Shown: one piece after another, positions 1-11,453 of the stretch
Position numbering within the stretch: position 1 is the stretch's first letter
Layout: each line of letters begins with the position of its first letter
NCBI GenBank assembly: GCA_030770425.1
Contig: JASJFT010000071.1
Span: 124,001-188,000, forward strand
Direction of reading: 5' to 3'
DNA: 64,000 nucleotides
Source: Darksidea phi
Lineage: Eukaryota; Ascomycota; Dothideomycetes; Pleosporales; Lentitheciaceae
Made by a program: the position numbers and the translations under genes
The notes under the pieces: model-generated
Databases searched by the model: none
What the model saw: only the letters and a program-made list of their open reading frames with translations
Told to the model about the DNA's origin: nothing

Positions 1-528
1 GATATCAACGAACCGTCTCGATGAGCTTGCAAACAATTGCCGTTTCCCTCTCCCGCACCGAGATATAACTCTTAACGCTTCCAGATGCCGACCGCACCAT
101 GTCGCTCGACCCTTGCCCTCACCCTGCGAAGCGACAACACTGGCCAGACGAAGGATGCAATGGTTAGAGTCCAAAGATACAAAATAAGGGATGAACGAGG
201 TCCGAGACCGAGACTGGAAGTATGGATTGAATATGGGATTAGGCATAGCATCCTTTGAGGTATTGATACGTCTTCGGGCGCTAGTCGCGTGGTCTTGCTC
301 GCGGGCAGTCGGGCGGCTATAACGCATGTTGGCATCTGTTTGGCGGAGTACGCAGCGATGGATGCCGTGCATATCATGCGTATAGAAGATGGACTGCAAC
401 GTAGTTCGAGGACCAGGCTGCTATGGGCGGATGTAGAACTGATTGAGTCCTCGAATCTGAGTTCAAAAGTGGTGGACGCGTACCCAAAAGGGTTGAGATG
501 GGCACCAAGAGGCTTCTCTCTGAACTGA
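1..528 (+). pseudogene. Broken coding remnant, unknown protein, runs off window start
   Basis: One plus-strand frame reads like protein from about position 80 to a TAA-type end at 528, interrupted only by a TGA at 256-258. The segment before the stop reads ...PRLEVWIEYGIRHSIL and the one after it GIDTSSGASRVVLLAGSR, so the two halves look like one protein, with the stop possibly replacing Trp. No start codon is visible in frame, so the 5' part is outside the window or lost. I do not recognise the family. The opposite strand also has a 154-codon open frame (72-536), but its composition is Ser/Arg-rich and less protein-like. The call rests only on frame quality. Confidence 0.35.
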
Positions 529-1229
529 GGCGTCATTGTGATATGCCAATGAGCAGCTGTAGATTCAGCTTGCCCTCGTCCAAGTGTAAGATCTCGAAGG
601 GGAGGATTGTTAGCACTTGCGCCTCGTTCCTGATGTAGGCTAGCTGTAGTTCTCTCTATGCGTACATGAAGTGAGTGAGTGAGATTGATTTACGCCCTAT
701 AGAAATGGCTTTTGCCTTATCTACATGAGCCTCCCGTGGGGCATAAAGGGACACGCCTCAGTGCTGCCTGAAGGGCGCAAAAGGCGGATCGTGATTGTAA
801 GATGCCGCTGGGCAGCAATTCGGTCCCCAGTATCCCTCCTTGCAGATACTAAAGGTGTATGCGTACATGAAGAGAGCTCCGATGGCTCATTGGACTATAG
901 ACGTGCAGAAGAACGGCTAAGAGGTTGTTTCATAATCCTGTTCGAGCATTCCGCTCTCGAAGCTGTGCTGTGGAGCCTGCGGATTGTTGCCATGAGCACG
1001 GCCCCATTTGTAGAATTTGTGGGGTGAATCCTTGGGCGGTTTTCGAGTCTTCTCGCCCAAACTCAGTCTTTGCCCTCTCCATAGCGCCCCTTGCTCAACG
1101 TATACCGGTAGTCCACAGCAATATGTCGCAGGGCTTTCTCGGACAAGCTATTCGAGGCCTCCTGTAAGAAAACCAACTTCAAGGTGGGTGCGCATTCCTA
1201 TATGCTGATCTTTCAGCACGATATCCGCG
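529..1229. other. Intergenic, no gene seen
   Basis: About 700 bases with only short overlapping open frames in several phases and no recognisable motif, tRNA or clear repeat. A run of gtgagtgagtgagattga lies near 670-690. Confidence 0.5.
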
Positions 1230-1800
1230 ACGGGGGGCTCTCTCTTGCATGGCCGCCATTGCAGGACGCTGCAGCTACTGGCGAGAGGGAGCTGGGTCAG
1301 CATTCCTTTCTAATACTGCGATAGAGCCCTATACTTGAGCGGTAAGGACTCTCCTTTGCATGGCCGATACTGCAGGATAACTGCAGCTACTGACAAGAAA
1401 GGAGCCGGGCCGACATTCCTCTGCGAGCGCTTTCACCGCGAGCCCTATGCCTGAGGGGGGCGACCTGCCTCGACTCCGGCAGCGAGGGGCTTCTCCCTTG
1501 CATGACCAACACCGCAAGACACGGCAGCCACTGACGACAAAGTATTATCTCTTTGCGAGCCCTTTCTAGCATTGCGATAGAGCTCTATCCCTTGTGTAAT
1601 AGCAGGGCCTGCATCGATGAGAGGGGGTGACGAGCTCCCATCCGGCTTTCATCGTCCGCGGCGAGAGACTCCCCCTTGCATGCCTAACACTGCAACCACC
1701 GACGAAGAAAAGGCAAGCTAGTATCTCGTTGCGAGCTCTTCTAGCAGTTCGACAGAGCTCTCTTCCTTGTGCGCTAGCAGGGTTTGCATCGTCGAGAGGG
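1230..1800. repeat. Degenerate tandem array A (4 units)
   Basis: Four diverged units each contain a cttgcatg core followed by a cactgcagg-like block, then a gcagctactgac block and a gcgatagagctctat block. Unit starts lie near 1233, 1349, 1490 and 1668, so spacing grows from about 116 to 178 bp. No unit has a conserved reading frame, so this looks like a decayed satellite rather than a repeat-protein gene. Confidence 0.65.
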
Positions 1801-2510
1801 GCGACGAGCTTCTGTCTGACTGCGCAGCACTTCACCTCCGCAGCGCCGGCCCTCGCCCCCTTCAAAACAACACACAACCTTCGGCAGCGACGACGAAGAT
1901 GCATGTATACTCAAAGGTATAGATCACATCAGTACTCTCTCTCTAATATAGAGGGTAAAGCGAGCATGTTAGGGACATGCTTCTGTCTGACTTCCGCAGC
2001 AGTTTCACCCCCGCAGCGCCGACCCTCCCCTCCCTGAAAAAACATAATCTACGGCGGCGACGAAGATTTATGTATGCACAAGGGTATTAATCGCATCGGC
2101 GCTTTCATACAGTGAGTAAGGCGAGTATGCTAGGCCGTGGCTTGCTTCTGACTCCTGTAGCACTCTCATCCCCACAGCGCCAACCCCCCTCCTTCGAACA
2201 CAATCCTCGACGGCGTCGACGATGTATGCACAAGGACATGGGTTGCATTAATACTTCCAGACAGCGGGAACGGCGAGCATGAGAATGCTAGGCCGTGACT
2301 TGCTTCTGGCTGATTTTCGCAGACCTTTCGCAGACCTTTCATCCCCCGCAGCGTCGACCTCCCTCAAGGCAACACACTCCTCGGCGACAAAGCTGTACGC
2401 AGAAGGATATGAATCACAAAAGGCTCTCAGGCAGCGAGGAGGACGAGCATGCTAGGCCGCTGTCACAGCTGATGAGCGCTTTCACTCATCTAACAGCCCC
2501 TGCATTGCCC
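1800..2510. repeat. Degenerate tandem array B (4 units, ~160 bp)
   Basis: Units begin near 1811, 1979, 2143 and 2299 and share, in order: gcttctgtctgac, gcagcac..ttcaccccc, gcagcgccgaccct, cggcgacgaagatgtatgcac and gcgagcatgctaggcc. Period is about 155-168 bp with many substitutions. The array directly follows array A and shares no obvious sequence with it. Confidence 0.7.
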
Positions 2511-4747
2511 GGCTTCAGTGGGTCGATCTAGCTACGATGTCTCTATCAGGTATGTACATTTGGCCTGTTTCCAACTCTGCGACTACGTAGGCGGGGGGTT
2601 TCGGGCATGGAATTGAGCGTGCCCTATAAGTCGACGCCGTAGCATGAGGGACAATGACTGACATATTTATGTAGACAGGGCCCGCAAAGACATTTCCCGG
2701 ACCGAACGTAACACTCCCGAGAGTACGACGCAGACTGAGCGTATTACCCCCGTGAGAATAACGCAGAATGGACGCAGACCGAACGTAATACCCTTGAGCG
2801 CACAATGGAGATAGCAGTGCGCCTGTAGGAAAAGGAGCGACGGTAGCTGCCATAATTGCGTTGACAGTGACCGCAAAGTCATTGCCTAGATCGACCATAA
2901 TTCCTCGAGAGCACAACAGGCATATCGGTGCGCCCGCTGATACTAGCAATATCCCGGTTTCACTACCACAAACGCGTCGGCGTGAGTAGAGATCCGGAGC
3001 CTGAGTACGGAAAACCCCTTGCAGTTGGTGTCGGCCTCAAGCAGAACAACAAACAACCAGGTCACCATCGTGTTTTCAGCGCCGGAAAACGCTGAAGAGA
3101 TTCAAGATGCCACGATAGAGGCTACAGATAGCGGCAGTCGGCAAGGCGGACGATGAACATGGCGGCAGTTTCCCTTTGCGATAGGTCCATAAGAAAGCGC
3201 TTATGACGGAGTATTCAACATGCGCTTGCTGACCGACATTGACAGCCAGCTGGTTTCGATTGCTGCACTCATAGTCGACCTCAGAGTCACTAGCTGCATT
3301 CCGAGCATTGAGCGACACGATAATTTAGCGACACGATACAACTTAGTAAGGCGCGGCTCGGAACAAAACAGGAGGCCACATCTTTCGCAATGGAGAACCA
3401 TGAGCAGCGTGAAGAGCTTGAGGAGCATACCAGTGGGTGGACTTTCGAGAAGAAAGGTTCGAGCGTGTACGACTACCTTTCGCGGTCATGTGCTCCTCGA
3501 CTTGCCTGGTCCTCTGGAACGACTATGCTCCCGCGCCCTATAGCTCGAATAAGGAAGTACCTTCAGCACCTTCAGGTGCGAAGACGCCACGCCAAGGGCG
3601 ATAAGATACAAGGTGGATTTAGGGGTCATGACTGCCGCTATCGATGGAAACACTCCCGTCGGATCCAACATCGCAGTTATTCAACGCCAAATGCGGACTT
3701 TGGATCAAGGTCATGCACTTCCATCGACCAATAGTTCGGATGAGTCCCGAATCCCTCACAGCCAAGGTTGGTATCAAGGGTTGGCTGCATCATCTGGTCT
3801 CGCTCAAGCAGACATTTGCCTTTCACAAGGAGTGAAGGCAGTGAACGAAAGGCTGATCCCCGATAAATTGTTGCTCATATGATCTCCCATATTGCGTACA
3901 ATATGTCTGATCAAGCAGCTTGACGAGAGTTTATCAAGTACGGTGTCGTTAGAATGTCGGATTTGATCTCTGCCGGATTGGAGCCTAGCAGCTCGGCCTG
4001 AATATGAAGGACACTGCTGCCAAACAAGTTCAAGACGAGATTACCATGGCTAAGAGCGGAATGCCCTGGTGATAAGAGGGACATTGAAAGAGAAGGATGA
4101 ATGGTGCCATGGTTGAGTCTTCTAGGCGGAGCTCATACGGCGGAGTGTTCGATCCGCTTCGGCGTCCAAAAGGAGTTCGGCAGTCTTTCAAACCACGCAC
4201 TATCTCCGGATGTCGCTTTTGGTGACGCGGACTTGCTGACGGTTGTACTGGCCAAGGCTTTCAGAGACCAATGTTTTGATCTCGGGAGCGAGGCAACTAT
4301 TGCGCACGACACACATGCCTGGCTTGCTGAAACCGAAAGTCATGTGGTCCGGCAAGATATCGGATGGCTTCCTAGATGACGAGTCGCATTCCCAACACAC
4401 AATTTCCGAAGACGGTCTTCCGGCAGCCACAAGCACGCGGCCTTTATCTCCCTAGACTATCTCTTACTGTGCCTGTCTAGTATTGAAACTAGGTTCAGGA
4501 GGATTCAACCAAGTCTGCTGATGAGTCCTTTGAAGGTTGTATCATACACAATAACCGACTCCTTCCGGGCTGCCTCAGGATTGTGCATGCGGCATGACAC
4601 CCGGTGCATCTTTACGTCGCAATTGATTGAACAAAACCAAGACCAAGACTAGGACGCAGCAATGGTCGTCTGCTTTTCGAACTCGAGCGTCTTTGTGGCT
4701 GCCGTATCTTCCGAAACTTCGAGTAATTTGGAACAATTCCCAAGCAA
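2511..4747. other. Intergenic, no confident gene
   Basis: Several short open frames overlap on both strands (for example plus 3390-3734, plus 3613-3882, plus 4101-4379), but none has a recognisable domain and apparent coding sense switches frame repeatedly. A weak repeat of about 40 bp (gcaaag-cattgcc...ctcgagag-cac) occurs near 2685 and 2873. This may be very old decayed coding or repeat DNA. Confidence 0.4.
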
Positions 4748-4987
4748 ATGGGCATATTCGGTGTTGCGAACTTCAAAACGCCGAGGTATATACGCGATTC
4801 GATATTCCACAAGAGATACCATCCGGCCTATGTTCGAGAGTATCCGCACCCTCTGGCGGAGCGTATACTCATCGTGAGCCCTCGTGCCAATTCCACGTCG
4901 TTGAAGGTGTACCATCACCGATATCAAGACAAGCATCTGCATTCTGCAAAGCTTCTACCGATGTACCAACCTCTAAGGCTTCGCTGA
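4748..4987 (+). CDS. Possible small protein, unknown (79 aa)
   Basis: A frame opening with MGIFGVANFKTPRYIRD and rich in Tyr, His and Arg has a more natural composition than its neighbours. It has no recognised motif, no signal peptide and no intron. It lies between repeat arrays in gene-poor DNA, so it could equally be chance or a fragment of a dead gene. Confidence 0.2.
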   Translation: MGIFGVANFKTPRYIRDSIFHKRYHPAYVREYPHPLAERILIVSPRANSTSLKVYHHRYQDKHLHSAKLLPMYQPLRLR

Positions 4988-5199
4988 GCGAGTGTTTCTC
5001 AGCCATACCTTTCGTCCCTCGTACATTCGCACAAAATCAGCTAGCAAACACCCGCGGAGCATGTGTAAGACATCGTCACTCCCAAGATGGATGAATATAC
5101 AACTTGGTGACCATGCATAGCGCCCATGAAAGCCAATTTCTTTCAAGTCCGCTTCCGTCTCCTAGGCCAGACTTCCGTATGATCAGAGTTTCTGTGTCC

Positions 5200-5600
5200 T
5201 TCGATGAGGGTGCAAGTTCGGCGTGGCTTTTCGCCGAGAGGGCGGGCGGTGCGGGCCTTTGGAGCACATGTAGCCCCTTACAAAGCGACCGGGAAAGACT
5301 TCGCTTTCCTTGTACCCATATGTTTCTCGATCGAACGACTTGTACGCGGCGCAGACCGGTCGACAACGCTATTTATCGGTGTGCTGGAGTTCGTAGTCGC
5401 TGAGAGCAGGCGGCGCGAACCCCTTAGAGAACATGCAGCTCTTAGCGAGGCGCCAGTGCAAGATGCGGATTCCCTCATGCCCATATGTTCCTCTGACGAG
5501 CTACTTATGAGCGGCACTGGTCGGCCGCCGGCGCTGGTTTCATCGGTGTTCTGGTGTTCCTGTTCGCTAGGAGCAATCGCGGGAGGCATCGCAACATGTA
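5200..5600. repeat. Degenerate tandem repeat C1 (~178 bp, 2 units)
   Basis: The blocks ...cccatatgttyctc...gacnacnt..gcggcnc...ggtcg..catcggtgtnctgg.gttc at 5285-5400 and 5462-5570 are the same unit about 178 bp apart. Each is preceded by a gagagc-ggcgg block (near 5240 and 5405). Divergence is high. Confidence 0.55.
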
Positions 5601-5739
5601 TCGTGTAGGGGGCTCTCTACGAATGCATCTTGCGTAAAGTACCCGATGGACTGTTGCTGTATGCTGCATGTACGATCGGCTTTGTCCAAAGCGGACTTCC
5701 CGCATATTGCGGCGAAGCACGGAGGTGCCGAAAGCGATT

Positions 5740-6260
5740 CGCGGGAAAGGCATACGAGAACTGTACTGCAGTGGTCCAAATAAGTCCTACACTGCTGTTA
5801 GAGGCCTTGTACCGTTGTCGCTAAGGCGGGATGTGCGGACGTCGGCAAAGCTGTCGCAAAGATTTACATCGCGATGAGCTGCCGGCCTCAGATCTCCTAA
5901 GGGGCCTCAAAGTCCATAGCATATACGGCGAGTATACGAAGCTGTTCTGCAATAGCCCAGATGGGTCCCACACTGCTTTCAGAGGCCCTGTATCCCCGTC
6001 ACCGAGGCGGGGGGAGGGGTGTGAGGCGCGTCGCCAGAGCGGCCGCAGTCTCCCATCGCGACGAGCTGTGTGCTGTAGATGTGCAGAGAAAGCCTAAAGT
6101 CGACACTACTGGCGGATTCAGCATACAAAACTTGTATTATAACGGTCTTACAGTGCTGGTTGAAGGCGCCGTCGCTGAAGCGGGAGGTGGGCGAACGCGT
6201 CCCCGAAGCCGTCGTAAAGATTCCCGTCGCGGTAAACCCTGCAGATCTGAGATGTTTAGC
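5740..6260. repeat. Degenerate tandem repeat C2 (~184 bp, 3 units)
   Basis: Three units start near 5750, 5933 and 6119. Each reads catacgaa.cttgtnctgca, then ccnacactgct.ttnagaggcc, cgtcgct.aggcggg, gtcg.aaag and catcgcgacgagctg. The period is about 184 bp. Together with C1 this makes a third satellite-like array in the first 6.3 kb. Confidence 0.65.
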
Positions 6261-6771
6261 GATTTTGCTGCAAGACATACAAACGTCTCACGATCCATAT
6301 CCAAATGTCGGTGGTATGTGGGCACGACATGTTCCTTGCCGGTGCGCGGTTGTGGGTGGATGTGCTAGCGGGGAGGGCCAGGAGAAAAGCTGCTGTGAAA
6401 GTCCACGCGCGGACCCCTAGCGGTGCGCCATCCAGAAAAGGCGCCTACATATCGCAGCTTGAGACGAAGGCATTGCAGCGAAATTATGCATGCTGCGTCT
6501 GCTGTGTTTGTCAGCCTGGCCGTAATTCTCCATGCAAGGCTGGGAGGGACGCCAGTCGTGCTATCCGCTCTACAACAAGCCTCTAGAGTGGAAAAGCCAA
6601 AGCTCTGGCTGCATCATCAAACGTCGCGCTAAGAGAGTACGCGTTTCGAGATGTTGTAGGAATCGTAAAGACTGCCATGTTCATCGACGTTGGGACGGAA
6701 GCGCGGAGCTGCAAAAGCCGGCTCCACTTCCTAACCTAAAAGAGCACGATGATCTGAACCTAAGTCAGACC

Positions 6772-7272
6772 TCACTCGAACATCGCAAATGACCACACAT
6801 CACAGCCATCTAATCCAGTACCCTCGTTATGGCCACCATCATGCATCACAGCAGCACAGCAGAAGTCGTTCTTTGAGGATCGTTTTGTACTCAAGGTGCC
6901 CCGTGGGTCACTGGTCGTGACGGCCGGCTTCGGATTATGGCCCCGGGCAGGCTTCAGGAGCGACAACCTGATAATGGTCGACAGGCTTCCGCACCGCCCC
7001 TCCACCTACCCAAGGACCACATCCCAGGCCTCATCCACGTGGACGGTGGCTGATGCCGGCGTTCGGTTCGGATATGCCTCGTCGACAGTGTTCGTCCGAT
7101 AACACCGGTCCAACCACCCCGATACTTGACGGGGCGATACGGTGATATGTGGCTCTGCCCTGCCCAGCAGGCTTTCGCGTGCGTCCTTGCTGCGAGGCGT
7201 TGTAGTCCCTGATGCAATCATCTTCTCCTTCTCCATTTCATCTTGTTGGCTATTCACAGCCCCTTGTCCCAA
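6772..7272 (-). CDS. Hypothetical protein, two exons (153 aa)
   Basis: Exon 1 is 7010-7272 and exon 2 is 6772-6967, joined across a 42-nt intron (6968-7009) that starts GTAGGT and ends TATCAG. Both frames are protein-like and their phases match exactly across the junction, which is the main support. Exon 1 opens MGQGAVNSQQDEMEKEKM and the product ends CDVWSFAMFE. There is no signal peptide, membrane segment or known motif. The intron is shorter than usual for fungi, so an expressed gene is only possible, not shown. Confidence 0.35.
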
Positions 7273-7619
7273 GCGCTACGCTCCGTTATCATTCAAAGGC
7301 CAAATACTGTTCCATGATTCGAGGAAGCTACGAAAGCAGTCTGCATCTATTTAGCAGCTGTGCTTGATGTTAAGAAAAAGGGGGAGGGTGCTCTTACTAT
7401 ACCACATCTGCCACGATGATGAATGACCGTCGGCGACCTTCCGCCCTTTCGGTCTGTTCTCTGGTCTCCAAACCCAAGGTCTTCGCTGCTCTATGCGTGC
7501 TGCTGCGCGTTGTTAGTCGAGGTCAGCACATGCGGAGGGCCCTCCTACTCAAGATTGATCTCGCGAGAACGGAAAGTCTGGGATGTAAAGGCACATCAAG
7601 GAAACCGTGGCGAGGCCCA

Positions 7620-8002
7620 TTAGCGTCGCGACATGCGATGATTAATCGACTTCTCGATCCCCTTCCGGGCATTCACAACGGTCGCATCGAGACCTTGAAG
7701 AGCGTTGTGCAGTTGGCCCATCTCGCTCGAAAGTCGAGAGGAGGCCGCTGCGTGCGAGGATGGTGCTATCTGTGAAGTGGCATTGGTGTACTGTCTGCAG
7801 AGGTAGTGCCGTCGGCGAAGGTGGTGCTGTCTGAAGGTGGTGCTGTCTGAAGGTGGTGCTGTCTGAAGGTGGTGGTGTTGGCTGAAGGCGAAGGAAGCTT
7901 TGGAAGAGCAACAAAATCCTTCGTGGCCGACGCCAAGCCCCACTGCGCCAACGGAGCTGTCTTTACACGTGGTCTGGGCGCCCCTAAGCCGTTAGAGCCC
8001 AA
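7620..8002 (-). pseudogene. Frame-broken coding fragment around a 16-bp repeat
   Basis: Reading the minus strand, 8002 to about 7880 looks protein-like (LAQWGLASATKDFVALPK). After the repeat the protein-like reading resumes in another frame and ends MGQLHNALQGLDATVVNARK...NHRMSRR, a short amphipathic, coiled-coil-like stretch. The units between are 16 bp long, so each added copy shifts the frame. Function unknown. Confidence 0.3.
7818..7880. repeat. 16-bp tandem repeat
   Basis: The unit aaggtggtgctgtctg occurs three times in perfect register from 7818 to 7865, followed by a partial, altered fourth unit. Related but imperfect copies lie just upstream (near 7795-7817). Confidence 0.9.
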
Positions 8003-8690
8003 GGGGGCCGATTGGGATGATCATAGCTGAGCATGCATGCCTGTTGAGCTCGCTGAGACGATTTTGAATGCTCCGAGGAGGGTTCAATGACGTCAAACAG
8101 CCTATGAGATATATCTTCATCGGTTTTGCGGCATATCGGGTTCCAACACCAGAAAGTTTATCTATGGGAATCCGTTGAGCCAGCCGGTATGGTCAGTAGC
8201 TCTACCATATCGCCTCCTAAAGTCAAGAGGGGGTGCAGAAGGAAGGCCAAATGCCCAAGTTCAAGGAGCAGGTGTGGTGCCAAATCGTGACAAACATGGC
8301 AGCTATGCATGCCATGTTATCTCTTACATAAGGCTACATGGCCCGACTAAGTGCTCATGGTCCGGAACGTCGATCAGGATTTCGAAAACACATGCTTTGC
8401 GCAAGTCCACGGTTTATCAAAGGGGCCAGTGTGGACATCTCCAAGCGGTCGGAGTGTGGTTCAATACTGGCCATGCACATTACCCCCCATAATCACGGCC
8501 AAAACTGCCCCATTGTGTTGCGCCATCATTGCATCCTGAAGTGGGCATAAGGGCGTTCTATTGTCAGCTCTGCATGCCCTCTCTTGTCCCTGTCGACGCC
8601 TTCAAACGCCGTGAATTTCAAATCCGTTGCTACCGCCCTCGTTCTATGTTCTGGTTCGCTCCTGCCTCTTCACTCGACCGCCTCTCACCC
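8003..8690. other. Intergenic, no gene seen
   Basis: Only short overlapping open frames; no conserved motif recognised. The last part (8540-8700) is C/T-rich and leads into the first dispersed-repeat copy. Confidence 0.4.
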
Positions 8691-8699
8691 TCAACAAAG

Positions 8700-8905
8700 C
8701 TTCCAGGTACAGTATATATATTTAAACATTTCAAACTCTGACATGGAAAACAGCGCTAACTATTCTGTGTACAGGTGGTCTGGTAGAATCGGTCTAGCAG
8801 ATCAAGATCCGAGAAAGTTTTTTTTTTAGCATTTTTCTTAGCTTGCAGTGTCGTAAAGGGCTATGGTTCGAGCCCTATTGTCACCAACGCTAGCATGTTG
8901 GAGGC
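8700..8905 (+). repeat. Dispersed repeat family E, copy 1
   Basis: Contains in order gtatatatattt, agcgctaact, gtgtacaggtgg, a poly-T/gcattttt tract and a ggttcgagccc motif flanked by a gggct/agccc stem. The same order of blocks recurs near 9060, 10470 and 12240. The gctaact...tgtacag part looks like an intron branch site and acceptor, and ggttcga resembles a Pol III B box. Confidence 0.6.
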
Positions 8906-9039
8906 CTTATTTTTGCGACTTTGCTGTGATTAGGTTTAGTCCCTATCCGGAGGTCAGCCATTACAGCTGAAATGCCGGGGTGGCAACGGGACTGCAACAC
9001 AGCTAAGACAGCATAGCCAATTTTTGAAGGCACAGTAAG

Positions 9040-9190
9040 TTTGGTCCATGGGTATTTGAGGAGTTCGAGCATTTACAGGCAAAACAGTGCTAACCACCCT
9101 GTGTATAGGTGTACTAGCAGATCAGCAAAGGTTCAATCTTCTTTTGTTCTTGAGCTTGAAGCTGAGAAGGTCGCGGTTCGAGTTCTAGCC
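9040..9190 (+). repeat. Dispersed repeat family E, copy 2 (partial)
   Basis: Shares gagttcgagcatttacaggcaaaacagtgctaac-type and gtgtataggtgtactagcagatcag blocks with copy 1 (tgtacaggtgg...gtctagcagatcaag) and a ggttcgagtt motif at about 9175. The TATA-like start is missing. Confidence 0.5.
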
Positions 9191-9820
9191 CCAATGGCAC
9201 CAGCACCAGCGGCTGGTATAGTGGTGCAGTCTATCTTCATGCGACTTTGTGGTCGTGATGAGCATGCGAGGTGCTGAACAATATCATCCTAGACTTACGG
9301 CGCCATGAATGCAACCTTCCCAGGAGGACGAAGAACCGAATGGTATGATCAAGCACTACCTTCAGTCTTTTTCGGCACTAGCAGCAGAAGAGTCCAACAT
9401 ATCCAGGACGGAAACAACATGGCGTCTCAAACGGCTTTTTACCAAGATGCCCAACACATCCGCAACATGCAAAGCTAGCATGCTCGAAAACACACCAAAT
9501 CAGGCTACATTGCAAGCAAGACACCATTCGGCAACGTAATTACTCGCTGCTTTGCGGCGGTGAAGACGTTGAGAGTAGGATGTCGCGCGATGCGATGCTA
9601 GATGCAGCGCATATCTGATGCAAGAGCAGCTTGAGGAATACGAGATGCAAAACCTTTGTTAATCTTATAGGAATACCGTTTTATGGGCGGTAGGGATGAA
9701 GGTCCCAACATCCTCAGATGCGACTAAAACATGGCGTGTCGAAAGACCCGACATCGACGCTTCGCACGCCTGTGGCATACAATTCGGGCGCATGCGCGGA
9801 AGCGCACCAAGACTAGAGTT
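9191..9820. other. Intergenic, no gene seen
   Basis: About 630 bases with only short overlapping open frames and no recognised motif. A weak gcattgcaagcaagaca-like block near 9508 resembles part of the duplication just downstream. Confidence 0.4.
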
Positions 9821-9827
9821 ATCGTAT

Positions 9828-10104
9828 ATTCATTGCAAACTGGCCAGGATCCAGGACTCCATCGGACGAATTGGAAGCGAACGTGGGCAAGTAGGTGCGA
9901 CTGCTGTCAATTAGCAGATTCGACTTCCTACCTTGTCCGCTGTTCTATCAGCCCGCCCTGCATGTTAGGACAAAGATCAATGTTCCAAGATGTAAGAACA
10001 CCTGATGCAATTACTCGGGTGCATTGCAAACAAGACAAAGTCAAGCAAGAAGGTTGTTGACTGAATTGGAAGCGGCATTGGCAAGCGGATGCGACTACCT
10101 CAAT
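9828..10104. repeat. ~190-bp degenerate tandem duplication
   Basis: The block cattgcaaac...gaattggaagcg..cgtgggcaagt.ggtgcgact occurs at 9831-9905 and again at 10021-10100. The intervening sequence has diverged. A weaker third relative may lie near 9505. Confidence 0.5.
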
Positions 10105-10132
10105 CTACTACTTCACATGCCATCCCGCCAGC

Positions 10133-10513
10133 TTGTTCCTACGCTCGACACCGACAGGATATATTCGAGATGTGAGAGACCCACTTCATTTAGTGTCCGA
10201 ATATCACGATCCAGCAATATTGGGAGAAGGGCTTGCAAACCTCGAACTCAACCATCGGCTTCGAGCGCATACCATCAACATGTTGCTGGACAACGAAGCC
10301 ACACCACAACTCCTCATATCAGAAAATCACCTCTGCTATACTCTGTCAAATGTATTAAACGAGGTGCGAGAATGGTTGCTGCTGTCTTTCGGTTCGAGCC
10401 TAGCAACTCCTTCACCGCGTTCACAGTGCCACCCTTCCCATACCCTTCCCATACTCCTCCCAATCCCTTTACAAGTGGGTATATATATTTTAGAATTACA
10501 AACCTTCGTATAG
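10133..10513 (+). pseudogene. Possible coding remnant, unknown
   Basis: About 80 codons (GYIRDVRDPLHLVSEYHDP ... INMLLDNEATPQLLISE) read like real protein, then the frame runs into low-complexity Pro/Ser/His sequence and repeat copy 3. There is no convincing start and no family is recognised. It may be a fragment of a lost gene. Confidence 0.25.
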
Positions 10514-10660
10514 AACAGCGCTAACTAGTGTACAGGAGGTAAAAAACGCATCGGGCGTTTCCCTTTTTGCATTTTTGATCAACTTTACATCGGCGACGTT
10601 CGAACAGCAATGGTTCGATCCTCTATTGTGTTATTACCTTTTTGCTACTTTGTTGCGGAG
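10465..10660 (+). repeat. Dispersed repeat family E, copy 3
   Basis: Shows the family order: gggtatatatatttt, aacagcgctaact, gtgtacaggaggt, cctttttgcattttt, and ggttcgatcct at about 10612, followed by ttattacctttttgctactttg. The last block also ends copy 4. Confidence 0.65.
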
Positions 10661-11453
10661 TGCGTGGTGCGGCGCGCCGGGCGAATGAGATCCACCGCAG
10701 CGCTGATCTTTACCCCCAAGACACCCGCCAAAGCAGGAAGACGGCATGAGTTTCACAGCGGACCCTCGTTTCGGAAGTGAGAACGTCGGGAGAGATACAT
10801 TCTACCCAATTGGCACAGCCACCGATCCCAAGTTACATGGAATCTCCAGGAGGAAAGACCCATCATCGCGATTCGGGATCAGAGTTCTAGTTCAGGCCGC
10901 GCTTTTGCTATATCAAATGCATACCAACTACTAGAACGCTATGCATAGCCGGTATAATGAAGCGCATGCGCACAGAGAGGCGCCCTTCACAACACACCGC
11001 AGTAATGGAAACCTACACATCCACTTGCACATCAAGCCATGGCTCGGAAGATATGGGACGACAGACGAAGAGGCAAAAGTGTTACGATCTTGTTGCACGA
11101 GTCATCGATTAACCAGAGGAACTCAACAAGAACGGCCAAAATGACTCTCTTAAAGAAGACGGGATGACATCTCCGCGCCACCTTGGCTTTGACCAAGATT
11201 GCGCTTCTTGCTGCAGGAATGAGTGACGAGAAAGATTGGATGACAAAATATTTATGTGATCCAGTCTTGGATTATGATCGCACCGCTCCCTGCATCTCAC
11301 ACTTTTCTGCTGCACGAAAGCGATGTAGCGCCAATGCAGGAACTCCATCTTTGGAACCCAAATCACAAATGCTGCAATGGAACACCAGCAGCCGTCTCCT
11401 TCGGCATGCTGGTTTAATCGTACAAGATGATGGGTTAATGCCCTTGGTAGTAG
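10661..11453. other. Intergenic, no confident gene
   Basis: Short open frames only. A minus-strand frame (11109-11492) ends within Arg/Ser-rich sequence and shows no motif. Confidence 0.4.

Noticed and set aside
3220..3882. Overlapping plus-strand frames with partly protein-like text
   Set aside because: Coding sense changes frame without splice signals and nothing is recognisable.
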